Shown piece after piece: positions 5,862 to 5,907 of a DNA stretch of 5,907 bases. This DNA comes from Pseudomonadota bacterium (GTDB taxonomy: Bacteria > Pseudomonadota > Alphaproteobacteria > Micropepsales > Micropepsaceae): positions 1 through 5,907 of the forward strand of contig JANYBR010000427.1 in assembly GCA_025360685.1 (NCBI GenBank), written 5' to 3'. The notes below the pieces were generated by a model that searched no databases, was not told where the DNA came from, and worked only from the letters and a program-made list of their open reading frames with translations. The translations under genes were made by a program, and so were the position numbers. Numbering within the stretch: the stretch's first letter is position 1; every line of letters starts with the position of its first letter.

Positions 5862-5907
5862 CCTCCCCCGTCGTTACGGGGGAGGTGGATTGCCCGCACT
5901 TCGCGGG
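5862..5907. repeat. REP-like palindromic intergenic repeat, cut by window edge
   Basis: Two adjacent hairpins are visible. The first has perfect 9-bp arms CCTCCCCCG (5862-5870) and CGGGGGAGG (5877-5885) around TCGTTA. The second has arms CCCGC (5893-5897) and GCGGG (5903-5907) around ACTTC and reaches the window edge, so it may be longer. The pattern CCTCCCCCG...CGGGGGAGGTGG followed by a second GC stem matches, from memory, a family of repeats scattered between genes in many alphaproteobacteria. It is not an intrinsic terminator: no U-tract follows on either strand. It lies in the 82-base stretch upstream of flhA, so it may be transcribed as part of the flhA leader or mark the boundary with the next gene. 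Confidence 0.6.

Overview
The window looks like chromosomal DNA of a motile, GC-rich alphaproteobacterium. The evidence is the high GC content by eye, the compact flhA-flhF-flhG order, an FlhF whose GTPase motifs are shifted in the way I recall for alphaproteobacterial versions, and a palindromic intergenic repeat of a kind I recall as common in that class. The genus cannot be fixed from this sequence. All genes are on the minus strand, so transcription runs from position 5907 towards position 1.

The first block (5907 to about 1865) is a flagellar assembly operon. It starts with a non-coding leader carrying part of a REP-like palindromic repeat. Then come flhA (export-gate membrane protein), flhF (SRP-type GTPase that sets flagellar position) and flhG (MinD/ParA-type ATPase that limits flagellar number). 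flhA and flhF are 5 bases apart, and flhF and flhG overlap by 4 bases (ATGA). A short stem followed by seven U, just after the flhG stop, looks like the end of this unit.

The second block (about 1860 to 1) holds an unrecognised protein of about 113 residues with three predicted membrane helices, then a LemA-family protein, then a secreted or membrane DUF2207 (YciQ-like) protein that runs off the left edge. lemA and the DUF2207 gene overlap by one base (TGATG). Just before lemA a perfect 9-bp hairpin fills the normal ribosome-binding region. A possible 13-codon leader frame runs through that hairpin and ends in an ATGA overlap with the lemA start. This is the least expected local structure in the window.

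There is no sign of CRISPR, phage, IS, toxin-antitoxin or defence genes. Most of the window is ordinary core flagellar DNA. The points worth a second look are the eroded GTPase motifs of FlhF, the leader and hairpin before lemA, the unknown three-helix protein, and the repeat in the flhA leader.
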